This document shows positions 25,450 to 33,519 of a stretch of DNA of 39,843 bases, one piece after another; within the stretch, counting starts at the first letter, position 1, and each line of letters begins with the position of its first letter. Source of the DNA: Ligilactobacillus equi DSM 15833 = JCM 10991 (GTDB lineage Bacteria > Bacillota > Bacilli > Lactobacillales > Lactobacillaceae); NCBI RefSeq assembly GCF_000615765.1, contig NZ_BAMI01000013.1, positions 1 through 39,843 on the forward strand, read 5' to 3'. Below the pieces are notes generated by a model. The model made no database searches. It saw only the letters and a program-made list of their open reading frames with translations, and was not told the DNA's origin. A program made the position numbers and the translations under genes.

Positions 25450-25475
25450 AAAAATCCCCCCAGTTTCCTGGGGGG
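25450..25475 (-). terminator. Terminator of hom-thrB
   Basis: CCCCCCAG-GAAA-CTGGGGGG on the minus strand followed by ATTTTT, 24 bp after the thrB stop and beyond the parS site. It contains no T run on the plus strand. Confidence 0.85.
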
Positions 25476-25482
25476 TTATTAA

Positions 25483-25498
25483 TGTTTCACGTGAAACA
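25483..25498. promoter_or_regulatory. parS: parS centromere-like site (ParB/Spo0J binding)
   Basis: TGTTTCACGTGAAACA is a perfect 16-bp palindrome matching the bacterial parS consensus TGTTNCACGTGAAACA. It lies directly against the thrB stop codon. parS sites cluster around oriC, in keeping with the other origin-proximal genes here. Confidence 0.95.
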
Positions 25499-26377
25499 TC
25501 AGTTTGTTTCCGAAATTAAACGGGCGCCTTGACGATCGATTTCGAGGGCCACGAACTCACCGTTAAACCCCAGCTTTTGCGCTTGGGTAGCTAATTTCGG
25601 ACCAGTTTGAGTTGGAGCAACCATCATCAAGGTTGGACCTGCCCCACTTAAATACACGACTGCATCATTGGCATGGGCAAAATCCCTTAGAGGTGCTAAT
25701 TCTGGCACCAATTTGGAGCGGTAAGGTTCATGATAGCAATCACCTTCCAGCAAAGGCGCGGCTTGAGCCAAATCACCCCGAGCCAAGGCCGCCACTAAAG
25801 TATTACCAATACTCCCGGCCACAACTGCTTGGCGGTAGGCTAATGCTTCCGGTAAAACTGCCCGACTTTCACTGGTCAGTAATTCATAGTTAGGAATAAA
25901 AGCTACTAAATCAGCATCAGGAAATGGTAACTTAATTGACGTAACCTGATTAGCCACAGTCGTCGAAACTGTTAAATCACCATAAATTGCTGGCGCGACA
26001 TTATCTGGATGCCCCTCGATGCGGGTCGCCATTTCCAGTAACTCTTTGGAAGACCAACCATGTTCTCCTAAAACATCGGCTAGTATCAAACCTGCGACAA
26101 TTGCTGACGAAGACGAACCTAAACCACGTGCCAAAGGAATTTCTGAATTGACCTTAATTTGGTGTGGTTTTATACTAGGGTCAACTTCGAGAGCTGTTTT
26201 TACAATTAAATTACTGGCATCGCTAGGAACCGTAGCACCAAAAGGATGGATAACCTGCCAAGTATCCGTAGCGACACCAATTTCGACTTTAAGGTAAAGG
26301 GCAACAGCAATACCTAAGGAATCAAAACCTGGACCTAGATTGGCACTAGTAGCCGGAACTAAAATTGTTTGTGTCAT
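25499..26377 (-). CDS. thrB: Homoserine kinase
   Basis: 292 aa, GHMP kinase family. The N-terminal LVPATSANLGPGFDSLGIA, ATP-binding PLARGLGSSSSAIVAG (81-96) and C-terminal YLSGAGPTLMMV are present. It phosphorylates L-homoserine in threonine synthesis. It lies 8 bp after hom in the same transcript. Confidence 0.96.
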   Translation of the reverse strand: MTQTILVPATSANLGPGFDSLGIAVALYLKVEIGVATDTWQVIHPFGATVPSDASNLIVKTALEVDPSIKPHQIKVNSEIPLARGLGSSSSAIVAGLILADVLGEHGWSSKELLEMATRIEGHPDNVAPAIYGDLTVSTTVANQVTSIKLPFPDADLVAFIPNYELLTSESRAVLPEALAYRQAVVAGSIGNTLVAALARGDLAQAAPLLEGDCYHEPYRSKLVPELAPLRDFAHANDAVVYLSGAGPTLMMVAPTQTGPKLATQAQKLGFNGEFVALEIDRQGARLISETN

Positions 26378-26385
26378 AGCATCAC

Positions 26386-27666
26386 CTAGTTTAAAACTTT
26401 ATAAGCTGCCTTAATTTCCAGGTCAGCTACTTCTTGAAGGGCCACTTTAATCCTCTTTAATTGTTGCCGTGACATTTCATGAGTCACTAACATAATTCGT
26501 GCTCTTTGATCAGGTAATTCTGTTTGTGTTAATAAATTAAAAGAAGCTTGATTTTCGGTCATAATTTCCGTTAATTTGAGCATTTGTCCCGGACGATCTG
26601 CCACCTCTAAAGCGAGATAATATGGGTCTACGACTTGATCATCGGTCGCCTTTTGAATTGGAGTTTGATATTCATTAAAACGCGTTCCTGTAGTTCCCAT
26701 ATTGATATTCTTGCTAACAGTGATAATGTCACTCAAGACACTGTTAGCTGTTGGTAATTCCCCAGCACCAGGACCATAAAACATGGTTTCGCCCACAGCC
26801 GCTCCCGTAACAAAGACAGCATTATTTTCATTAGCAACATTAGCTAAAGGTTGGGTTTGTGGGACTAAAACTGGCGCTACCGTTACATCGATACTACCAT
26901 CAATGAGCTTAGCCCGACCTAGAAGCTTAATTTGGTAACCTAGACGTTTGGCTTCCGCAATGTCGGCTGCATGTACCTTAGAAATCCCTTCAACGTAAAT
27001 ATCGGCTAGTTTAATATCCATCCCGAAGGCAAATTGCGTTAAAATCACCATCTTGTAGGCAGCATCAATTCCTTCAACATCATTAGTTGGGTCTGCTTCA
27101 GCAAAACCTCTTTCTTGGGCTTGAGCCAAGGCCGTAGCGTAGTCTAAACCATTTTGGTTCATTTGCGTCATGATGAAGTTAGTTGTTCCATTGACAATCC
27201 CCTTCACTTCAACAATTCTATCCGCCGCAAAGGAGTTGACAATCGTCCGTAAAATTGGAATCCCACCGGCCACACTAGCTTCGTAGAAAAGATCGCAACC
27301 TTTTTCACGAGCTAAAGCAACTAAACTAGGTCCGTGCAAGGCAATCAAATCCTTGTTTGCAGTCACCACATGCTTACCGGCCCTCAAAGCGGCTTCAATA
27401 TAATCTTTGGCCTGGTCAATGGTTCCCATGACTTCTACCATCATTTGAATTTCAGAATCATTGATAATTTCAAAAGGATCATTTGAAACCTTGACCCCCG
27501 TCAAATCTACGGAGCGTTGCTTATTCAAATCATGGACAACAACTGTTTTAACTTCTAATTGACGACCAACAATGGAAGTAATTTTGCCAGCGTGTTCGGT
27601 CAGCATTCGGACAACTCCACTACCAACTGTACCTAGTCCGAGAATCCCAATCTTAATTTTTTCCAC
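26386..27666 (-). CDS. hom: Homoserine dehydrogenase
   Basis: 426 aa, the full three-part length: NAD(P)-binding GILGLGTVGSGVV, catalytic domain with EASVAGGIPI and GIVNGTTNFIM, and a C-terminal ACT domain (about 345-426), where threonine feedback usually acts. It reduces aspartate semialdehyde to homoserine. The start is GTG at 27666 with AAGGAG 9 nt upstream; a TTG three codons earlier is unlikely. It is the first gene of hom-thrB, divergent from thrC. Confidence 0.96.
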   Translation of the reverse strand: MEKIKIGILGLGTVGSGVVRMLTEHAGKITSIVGRQLEVKTVVVHDLNKQRSVDLTGVKVSNDPFEIINDSEIQMMVEVMGTIDQAKDYIEAALRAGKHVVTANKDLIALHGPSLVALAREKGCDLFYEASVAGGIPILRTIVNSFAADRIVEVKGIVNGTTNFIMTQMNQNGLDYATALAQAQERGFAEADPTNDVEGIDAAYKMVILTQFAFGMDIKLADIYVEGISKVHAADIAEAKRLGYQIKLLGRAKLIDGSIDVTVAPVLVPQTQPLANVANENNAVFVTGAAVGETMFYGPGAGELPTANSVLSDIITVSKNINMGTTGTRFNEYQTPIQKATDDQVVDPYYLALEVADRPGQMLKLTEIMTENQASFNLLTQTELPDQRARIMLVTHEMSRQQLKRIKVALQEVADLEIKAAYKVLN

Positions 27667-27827
27667 GAGAACCAACTCCTTCGTTTCTTTTTAAGCTAAT
27701 TCTAACATATAACCTTTTCATTTTGAGATTTTTTTAAAAAAATTCTTATTTTTTACTGACTAAAAACGAATTTTTTGATATTCTAAAGCTAAAATTATCG
27801 GTTTTTATTTTTAAAGGAGGAAATTTT

Positions 27828-29321
27828 ATGACTCTCTTATATCGTTCTACGCGCGACCCACAAGGTAAGACTTATACCGCTTCACAAGCAGTTTTACAAG
27901 GATTAAGTCCTGACGGCGGTCTCTTTGTCCCCACCGAAATTCCCAAACTTGATTTTGAATTAGCAGATTTAAGCAAATTCTCATATCAAGAACTGGCTCT
28001 ACACATTTTACAAGCCTTCTTCACCGACTATACGACCGCAGAATTAGAGGCTTGTGTCACAGCTGCCTATAGTACTAACTTTACGGACCCAGCCATTACT
28101 CCTTTAAGCTATCAAGCAGGCAATGCCTACCTCGAACTCTTCCATGGGCCAACCATCGCCTTTAAAGACTTAGCCCTCCAGCTTTTACCACACTTGATGA
28201 CCACTGCCGCCCAAAAAAATCAACACGACCAAGATATTGTGATTTTGACCGCCACTTCCGGTGATACGGGAAAAGCTGCCATGGCTGGCTTCGCTGATGT
28301 TGCAGGTACCAAGATTATCGTTTTTTATCCTCGCGATGGAGTTTCTAGCGTCCAAGAAAAGCAAATGTTGACCCAAACTGGCGAAAACACCTATGTAGTT
28401 GGAATTAATGGGAACTTCGACCACGCTCAAACCAAGGTCAAAGAACTCTTTAATAACCAAATTTTAGCGCAAGATCTCGCGGCTCATCATTTAGCCTTTT
28501 CTTCGGCTAACTCGATTAATATTGGGCGTCTCTTCCCCCAAATAATCTACTATTTCGCCGCTTACGGCCAACTTTTACGCGATGGTAAAATTACATTAGG
28601 TCAAAAAATTAATTTCTCAGTCCCAACCGGGAATTTCGGAGACATCTTAGCCGGGTATTTTGCTAAAAAACTTGGTTTACCAATCAAGAAACTCATTTGT
28701 GCTTCTAATAAAAACAAGGTCTTAACCGACTTCTTTAATAGTGGACGTTACGACCGCCAACGTCCTTTCTATGTGACAAGCTCACCTTCCATGGATATTT
28801 TGGTTTCTAGCAACCTCGAACGCCTACTCTTCTACATTACCGGAGAAGATGCAACCAAAACTGCAGCGCTCATGGACCAACTTAGCCAAGTTGGTCACTA
28901 CCAATTAGATTCTGAAGTTTTCCAAAATCTAGGTGATTTTGCGGCTGGCTTTGCCGATGAAGTACAAACTGCAACGGAAATTAAACGAGTAGCCACTCTA
29001 GACGACTACATCCTTGATCCGCATACTGCAGTTGCTTCGGCGGTGGCCAAAAACTATCAAAAGGCAAGTGGCGATTTAAGCCCTATGGTGATTGTTTCCA
29101 CCGCTAGTCCTTATAAATTCCCGCAAGCAGTACTTGAAGCCCTAGAAACGGATTCTCAGCACGCTGAAGGTCTCGAAGCAGTGACCGAGTTGCAAGCTAA
29201 GCTTCAAACCCCATTGCCACCAACCGTGGCTACTTTATTTGAAGCTCCTATTCGCCATCACCTCACTTGTGATCCACAGGACATGGAGGAAATGGTGCGC
29301 CAAATTTTAAAAGTTAACTAA
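27828..29321 (+). CDS. thrC: Threonine synthase
   Basis: 497 aa, the long fungal/enterobacterial-type form. PLP lysine Lys113 in GPTIAFKDLALQLL, phosphate loop TATSGDTGKAAMAG, and later VPTGNFGDILAGYFAKKLGLP. It converts O-phosphohomoserine to threonine. AAAGGAGG lies 8 nt before the ATG. It is separate from hom-thrB and divergently transcribed. No leader peptide or T-box is visible in the 160 bp upstream. Confidence 0.97.
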   Translation: MTLLYRSTRDPQGKTYTASQAVLQGLSPDGGLFVPTEIPKLDFELADLSKFSYQELALHILQAFFTDYTTAELEACVTAAYSTNFTDPAITPLSYQAGNAYLELFHGPTIAFKDLALQLLPHLMTTAAQKNQHDQDIVILTATSGDTGKAAMAGFADVAGTKIIVFYPRDGVSSVQEKQMLTQTGENTYVVGINGNFDHAQTKVKELFNNQILAQDLAAHHLAFSSANSINIGRLFPQIIYYFAAYGQLLRDGKITLGQKINFSVPTGNFGDILAGYFAKKLGLPIKKLICASNKNKVLTDFFNSGRYDRQRPFYVTSSPSMDILVSSNLERLLFYITGEDATKTAALMDQLSQVGHYQLDSEVFQNLGDFAAGFADEVQTATEIKRVATLDDYILDPHTAVASAVAKNYQKASGDLSPMVIVSTASPYKFPQAVLEALETDSQHAEGLEAVTELQAKLQTPLPPTVATLFEAPIRHHLTCDPQDMEEMVRQILKVN

Positions 29322-29325
29322 TCCA

Positions 29326-29360
29326 AACCCCAGCCTTTCGCTCTGATTGCTGGGGTTTTC
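29326..29360 (+). terminator. Terminator of thrC
   Basis: AACCCCAGC (29326-29334) pairs with GCTGGGGTT (29349-29357), followed by T. A second small hairpin, AAGACC-TCAC-GGTCTT with A/T flanks, lies at 29386-29401 with an A run before it, so it would terminate minus-strand transcription. Confidence 0.82.
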
Positions 29361-29463
29361 ATATATGTTAAAGCGCAATAAAAAAAGACCTCACGGTCTT
29401 AAAAATATGGGACGATTCATGTAAAATTAAGAAAGATTAACCCAGTAATGGAAAGGAAATAAT

Positions 29464-30378
29464 ATGTGGATTATCCAAGAAAAAAGCCCCGCCGATTTGG
29501 AATTAAAGGTCTTACTCAAAGACCAATGGCGCTTACCCAAACGTTATATTTATGGTTTAAGTAAGCAACAAAATGTCCTGCTTGACGGACATTACCATCA
29601 TCTGAAAACCTTGGTTCGCAAAGGCACAATGGTTTCACTGAAATTTACAGGCCAGGAGTTTCGCAGCTTACAGTACTACCTCCCAGATAGCAGCCAGCGG
29701 TTAGAAATTTTATTCGAGAATCGAGATTTAGTCGTAATTAACAAGCCAGCAGGAATTAAAAGCCACCCCAATCAAGCCCAAGAATTAGGTACCGTCATGA
29801 ACTACCTCAGTGCCCAATTAGGACAAGCTTATATGGTCCATCGTTTAGATCAAGAAACCTCCGGAGCCATGCTAGTAGCTAAAAATCCGGTTGTTGTTCC
29901 AGTTTTAAACCAATTAATTGCCCAAGGAGCCATCAAACGACGCTACCTAGCCATCGTCCATGGTCACTTTACACAAACACAAGGATTTTTTGATCAACCG
30001 ATTGGGCTTAACCCACAAAATCCTAACCTACGGGCTATCAACGGTCTCCAGGCTCAAAGCGCCCGGAGCTATTACCGCGTCCTTGACCAAAACACAGCTT
30101 ATAGCCTGGTCTACCTCACTTTGGAAACCGGCCGCACCCACCAACTACGCGTCCATCTCCAAGCCAGCGGCCATCCGATTGTCGGTGACCCTCTCTATGG
30201 TCAAGACCAGGCTAAACACTTACTTTTACACGGCTTACAACAAAAACTAGTCTTACCTTTTAGTTTTACAACCGAAACTATTGTCGCCCCACCACCAGCC
30301 TACTTTACCACCTACTTTCCAAATTTGAACCAACTTAATTTAACTGAGCTTTTATATCAATCTGGGCATAAAGATTGA
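29464..30378 (+). CDS. RluD-type rRNA pseudouridine synthase
   Basis: 304 aa. An N-terminal region like a degenerate S4-type RNA-binding domain (about 10-60) is followed by the RluA/RluC/RluD catalytic domain: ILFENRDLVVINKPAGIKSHP and MVHRLDQETSGAMLVAKN (catalytic Asp near 129), then GRTHQLRVHLQASGHPIVGDPLYG. It isomerises uridines in rRNA. AAAGGA lies 6 nt before the ATG. Site specificity is unknown. Confidence 0.92.
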   Translation: MWIIQEKSPADLELKVLLKDQWRLPKRYIYGLSKQQNVLLDGHYHHLKTLVRKGTMVSLKFTGQEFRSLQYYLPDSSQRLEILFENRDLVVINKPAGIKSHPNQAQELGTVMNYLSAQLGQAYMVHRLDQETSGAMLVAKNPVVVPVLNQLIAQGAIKRRYLAIVHGHFTQTQGFFDQPIGLNPQNPNLRAINGLQAQSARSYYRVLDQNTAYSLVYLTLETGRTHQLRVHLQASGHPIVGDPLYGQDQAKHLLLHGLQQKLVLPFSFTTETIVAPPPAYFTTYFPNLNQLNLTELLYQSGHKD

Positions 30379-30435
30379 TGAAAGCGGTTTTCAAATTTAT
30401 AATAAGAAGTATCAAGATATAAGCGAGGTTTTTAT

Positions 30436-30771
30436 ATGACTTTAGAAGTAATGCCGGATGCGGCTTTATGGTTCAAAAAAGAATTCGGCTTCACTAACGG
30501 GGGTAACATCCGCATCTATCCCAAAATTTATGGAGGAATTCCCACAATTTTCCCTAATTACTATCTTGGTATCAAAAGTCAACCTGTCACTGAAGACGGG
30601 GTCGTAGTTGAAACCGCAGTGGGAGTGAGTTTCCAAATTTTAGAAAATGATACCTGGATTTTAAATGATTTTGATTTACGCCTAGAACTAGAAAATAATG
30701 ACATCAAATACCACTTTATCCCTCATGAAGGAGTTAGCCTTGATGCCGTCTCTGGTGCCAGCGCTCACTAA
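30436..30771 (+). CDS. HesB/YneR-like protein with C-terminal DAVSGAS motif
   Basis: 111 aa. The fold resembles the HesB/YneR small Fe-S biosynthesis-like family (LEVMPDAALWFKKEFGFTNG, NIRIYPKIYGG, LRLELENNDIKYHFIP). It contains no cysteine, so the A-type Fe-S carrier chemistry is not available. The last nine residues are DAVSGASAH; DAVSGAS (103-109) fits the D-x-x-S-G-A-S pattern of ApbE flavin-transferase sites and is nearly the same as DASSGASAH in the FMN reductase fusion. This tail may carry covalent FMN (inference). GCGAGG precedes the ATG. Confidence 0.8.
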   Translation: MTLEVMPDAALWFKKEFGFTNGGNIRIYPKIYGGIPTIFPNYYLGIKSQPVTEDGVVVETAVGVSFQILENDTWILNDFDLRLELENNDIKYHFIPHEGVSLDAVSGASAH

Positions 30772-30800
30772 AGAGACCTAATTTTTTAGGTCTCTTTTTT
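30771..30800 (+). terminator. Terminator of the HesB-like gene
   Basis: AAGAGACCTA pairs with TAGGTCTCTT and is followed by T. It begins at the last base of the stop codon. Confidence 0.85.
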
Positions 30801-30872
30801 CTAATTTCCTCTTGTTTTTAAGGACAATTTTGCTTATGCTTGACTTGAAATTAGTTCGGGGAGGAATTTATT

Positions 30873-31774
30873 ATGCACAATCATCAACACGATATCAAAC
30901 TCAGTAAGCAACGCTTTACTCTCGTAACTCTGCTTAATCTTGCCATTACGCTAGCTGAAATTATCGGAGGCCTCTTATCAGGAAGTTTGGCCCTACTTTC
31001 CGATGCCTTCCATAACTTTGGAGACAGCTTTGCCATTATTTTGAGTTACAGCGCCCAACTTATTGCTGGACAAAAGCGTTCACCTTCCCAAACTTACGGC
31101 TATAAGCGAGCCGAAATTCTCGCTGCTTTACTCAACTCTCTCTTCTTAGTCGTTATGTCAGTCTTTTTAAGCTTTGCAGCTCTCAAACGATTAGGTCATC
31201 CCGAAACCATTGACGGTCCTGTAATGCTGACTGTAGCCATTATCGGACTGCTGGCCAATCTGATTTCTGCCTTGCTTTTGGCCAGTTCCAGCAAACACAA
31301 TCTAAATATCAAAGCCACCTATCTCCACATCTTGAGTGATGCCCTCTCCTCCCTCGCTGTGATTGGTGTCGGTTTAGTCCTCACTTTTATCCCAGCTGAC
31401 TGGATTGATCCCTTATTAACCATTTTGGTCTCTGGCTACATCATCTGGGAAGCATGGCCTATCATTAAAAAGACCCTCATAATTCTAATGGAGCCGCCCC
31501 GGACTTAGATTATGCGGCCATTAAGGCTGATATCCTCCAAATCCCCAATGTAACTTCTATTCATCATATTCACGCTTGGATGATTGACGAGCACGACATC
31601 ATCTTTTCGGCCCATATTAACTTAAGTAACTGCCAACTCAGTCAGGCCGAAGTTATTTACAGTCAAATCGAAAGACTTTTGCAAACCAAATACCACATCA
31701 GTCACACCACTATTCAAGCGGAATACCAGCGTGGTTTAAATGAAGACCTTTTTGATAGTAAGAATCCTTATTAA
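30873..31774 (+). pseudogene. CDF-family divalent metal exporter, frameshifted
   Basis: The first frame (30873-31508) carries transmembrane helices 1-6 with SLALLSDAFHNFGDSFAIIL (metal-site motif DAxHxxxD) and ATYLHILSDALSS. The second frame carries the cytoplasmic domain (GAAPDLDYAAIKADILQIPN, HHIHAWMIDEHD) to 31774. One missing G in ATGGAGCCGCC (about 31491) would restore 300 aa. CDF proteins export zinc and related ions by proton antiport. GGGAGG precedes the ATG. Error is likelier than decay, as both halves are otherwise intact. Confidence 0.85.
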
Positions 31775-31797
31775 CAGCTCTAAAAGGCTGTTTTTTT
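31773..31797 (+). terminator. Terminator of the CDF gene
   Basis: CAGC/GCTG short stem around TCTAAAAG followed by seven T, right after the stop. It is weaker than the others. Confidence 0.65.
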
Positions 31798-31821
31798 GTG
31801 CTAGACAAGTTTTAACACACT

Positions 31822-31970
31822 AAAAAACACCGAAGTTCAGGGAAAACTTCGGTGTCTGTGATTAGGATTCAGGGAAAATCACTAATCAAATGCCTAGCCT
31901 AGGGGTGCTAGGACTTTATATACTTCTTTTAGGGGAAAAAGTATTATGAAAAAAGTTTCTTTTGTTAAGG
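31822..31970 (-). ncRNA. Candidate small RNA with four C-rich hairpin loops
   Basis: On the minus strand: ATACTT..AAGTAT (31944-31920, loop CCCCTA), CCTAGC/GCTAGG (31912-31893, loop ACCCCTAG), ATTAG..CTAAT (31886-31861, loop TTCCCTG) and ACACCGAAGTT/AACTTCGGTGT (31855-31827, loop TTCCCTG), the last followed by six T and so a good terminator. No frame of note lies in it. Each loop shows C3-4 followed by T, as in UCCC-type sRNAs that pair with Shine-Dalgarno sites. The start near 31970 is inferred from the -10-like TATAC region. Confidence 0.7.
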
Positions 31971-31993
31971 TATGTGTATATACTACAAACTAA

Positions 31994-32033
31994 TTGTGAA
32001 TTTTATATGAATTAATTGTGAATTTTTTGTGAA
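31994..32033 (-). promoter_or_regulatory. Four direct repeats with 11-bp period (PhoB/OmpR-type operator)
   Basis: On the minus strand TTCACAA starts at 32033, 32022 and 32000, and the variant TTCATAT at 32011, so four heptamers recur every 11 bp with A/T-rich 4-nt spacers. This is the arrangement of PhoB/PhoP-class response-regulator boxes (TT-A-CA half-sites, 11-bp period). A -10-like TATAC lies about 15-20 bp downstream, ahead of the small RNA. Confidence 0.75.
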
Positions 32034-32107
32034 TTCATCTAAAAAACGTTTCCATTTCAAAAAAGGTTACTTTATTAGGGGAAAATCTAGGCTTCTTTCC
32101 ATAAAAA

Positions 32108-32141
32108 AAGAAACTTTCAGCAAAAAATTTCTGAAAGTTTC
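32108..32141 (-). terminator. Terminator of the ThrE-like gene
   Basis: GAAACTTTCAG pairs with CTGAAAGTTTC (11 bp) and is followed by seven T on the minus strand. Confidence 0.88.
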
Positions 32142-32149
32142 ATACTTGT

Positions 32150-33507
32150 CTAGTCGCAATGTCGCCATTTAGTGTCAGTGAGCACCCGAGCAATAGCTAA
32201 GCCTAACGGCAAAGCCAAAACAATCAACAACGCTTGCGTTAACCAATAAGAACCAACGCCAATGGAAGTCAACCCGATATTATAAATAGCTCGGTAAAGA
32301 TAGAGACCTGGTACCATAATTACAATTGCCGGAACCGTTAAGGCAATCCGCGGATAACCGTACTTACTTTGTAACCGGAAAGATAAAAATCCTGCTACTA
32401 AAGCTCCTAAAAAGGCCGCAAAAGCCGGAGGAACACTAGTGAAATCTACCAATTCTAAACGCAAGGTGTTGGCCACAGCCCCTACCAAACCAGCCGTTAA
32501 AGCTACGCGTTTAGTAGAATTAAAGAGAACTGAGAAACCATAGACCCCACAAAAACTCGCCACTAAACGCAGAAGCAATAAGGAAATAGCATCAAGATTT
32601 TGGGCAGCAAAATTTTGAGGCTTGAAATTTAACAACAAGGCCACCAACCAACCTGTAACCGTCGCAACTATAATGATAGTTAGCGCATGAACTAATCTTT
32701 CAAGCCCGGAACGCATATCGGATTTAAAAATATCCAAACCACTCGTAATGAAAGGAAATCCCGGAATTACAAAGAGCATGGAACCAATGTAGCCCGCTTC
32801 TCGTTTCAAATGTAAATTGAAAAAATATTGAATAGCTTCAAAAGAAATAAAATACATAAAACAAGCAAAAGAAACTGCCGCAATCAAGGATACTAACAAC
32901 GTCAATTTCCGCCCGCTAAGTTTTTTGCGTAACCATTGCCCAAATCCCGCCCCAATGAAAGCACAAATAATATCAAACAGTCCTCCACCCAGTAAAAAGG
33001 TAAAGGCACCACAAGCTAAAGCGGAGGCTAGCCAGATTGAACGGATGTATAATTACCAGGCTTGGCATTAATTTTATCTAAATCATGGGTAATTTTTTCA
33101 AGGCTCCATGAAGCACCCTTGACCTCAAACTTTTTAACATAGCGTTCTAAAACTTCGAGCTTATCTGTATTCACCCCGGTTGAAGGTAGGGAAAGCGTCT
33201 GACTAAAACTGTGTTCCCCCTCTACGCAAGTGTAGGAAATAGATAATAGACCGATATCCGCTGAACATGTTACGCCTAGAACCCGCGCAATCGTGTCCAT
33301 AGAATCACGCACACGCCAAGCCCCAGTCCCACAAGATAGCATCATCAAACCAATCCGCCCAATAATTCCGGCCCGTTTTTTTAACGAAGTGTAATCCGCC
33401 GGCACTTTAGCATCATCACCGATGTATTCTTGCCAAGCAATGGACATATGGTGGTGTTGGGTGTTAGGTCCTAAATTATGTTGATTTTCTGTCTCACTTT
33501 TTTCCAT
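32150..33507 (-). pseudogene. ThrE-type threonine/serine exporter, frameshifted
   Basis: The N-terminal part (33028-33507) shows the DUF1212 pattern RAGIIGRIGLMMLSCGTGAWRVRDSMDTIARVLGV. After a slip at TCTGGCTAGCC (about 33030) the other frame continues with helices (LASALACGAFTFLLGGGLFD) through the DUF3815 half (MLFVIPGFPFITSGLDIFKSDMRSGLERL). One missing C restores 452 aa, a fused ThrE/YjjP-YjjB exporter with about ten helices. The family exports threonine and serine. GGTGGAG precedes the ATG. It lies 12 bp after the aldose-epimerase gene, in an operon. Confidence 0.85.
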
Positions 33508-33519
33508 TTTGCTCCACCT

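Noticed and set aside
27676-27827. Attenuator or T-box between hom and thrC
   Set aside because: No Thr-rich frame, T-box core or terminator was found; only AT-rich promoter-like sequence.
28244-28280. TATSGDTG in threonine synthase as a flavinylation motif
   Set aside because: It is the conserved PLP-phosphate loop of the enzyme, not D-x-x-S/T-G-A-S/T.
31822-31960. Plus-strand RNA with AGGGA loops, as for CsrA sponges
   Set aside because: On the plus strand the last hairpin has no T run, while on the minus strand it is followed by six T and the operator and -10 precede it. Lactobacilli also generally lack CsrA.
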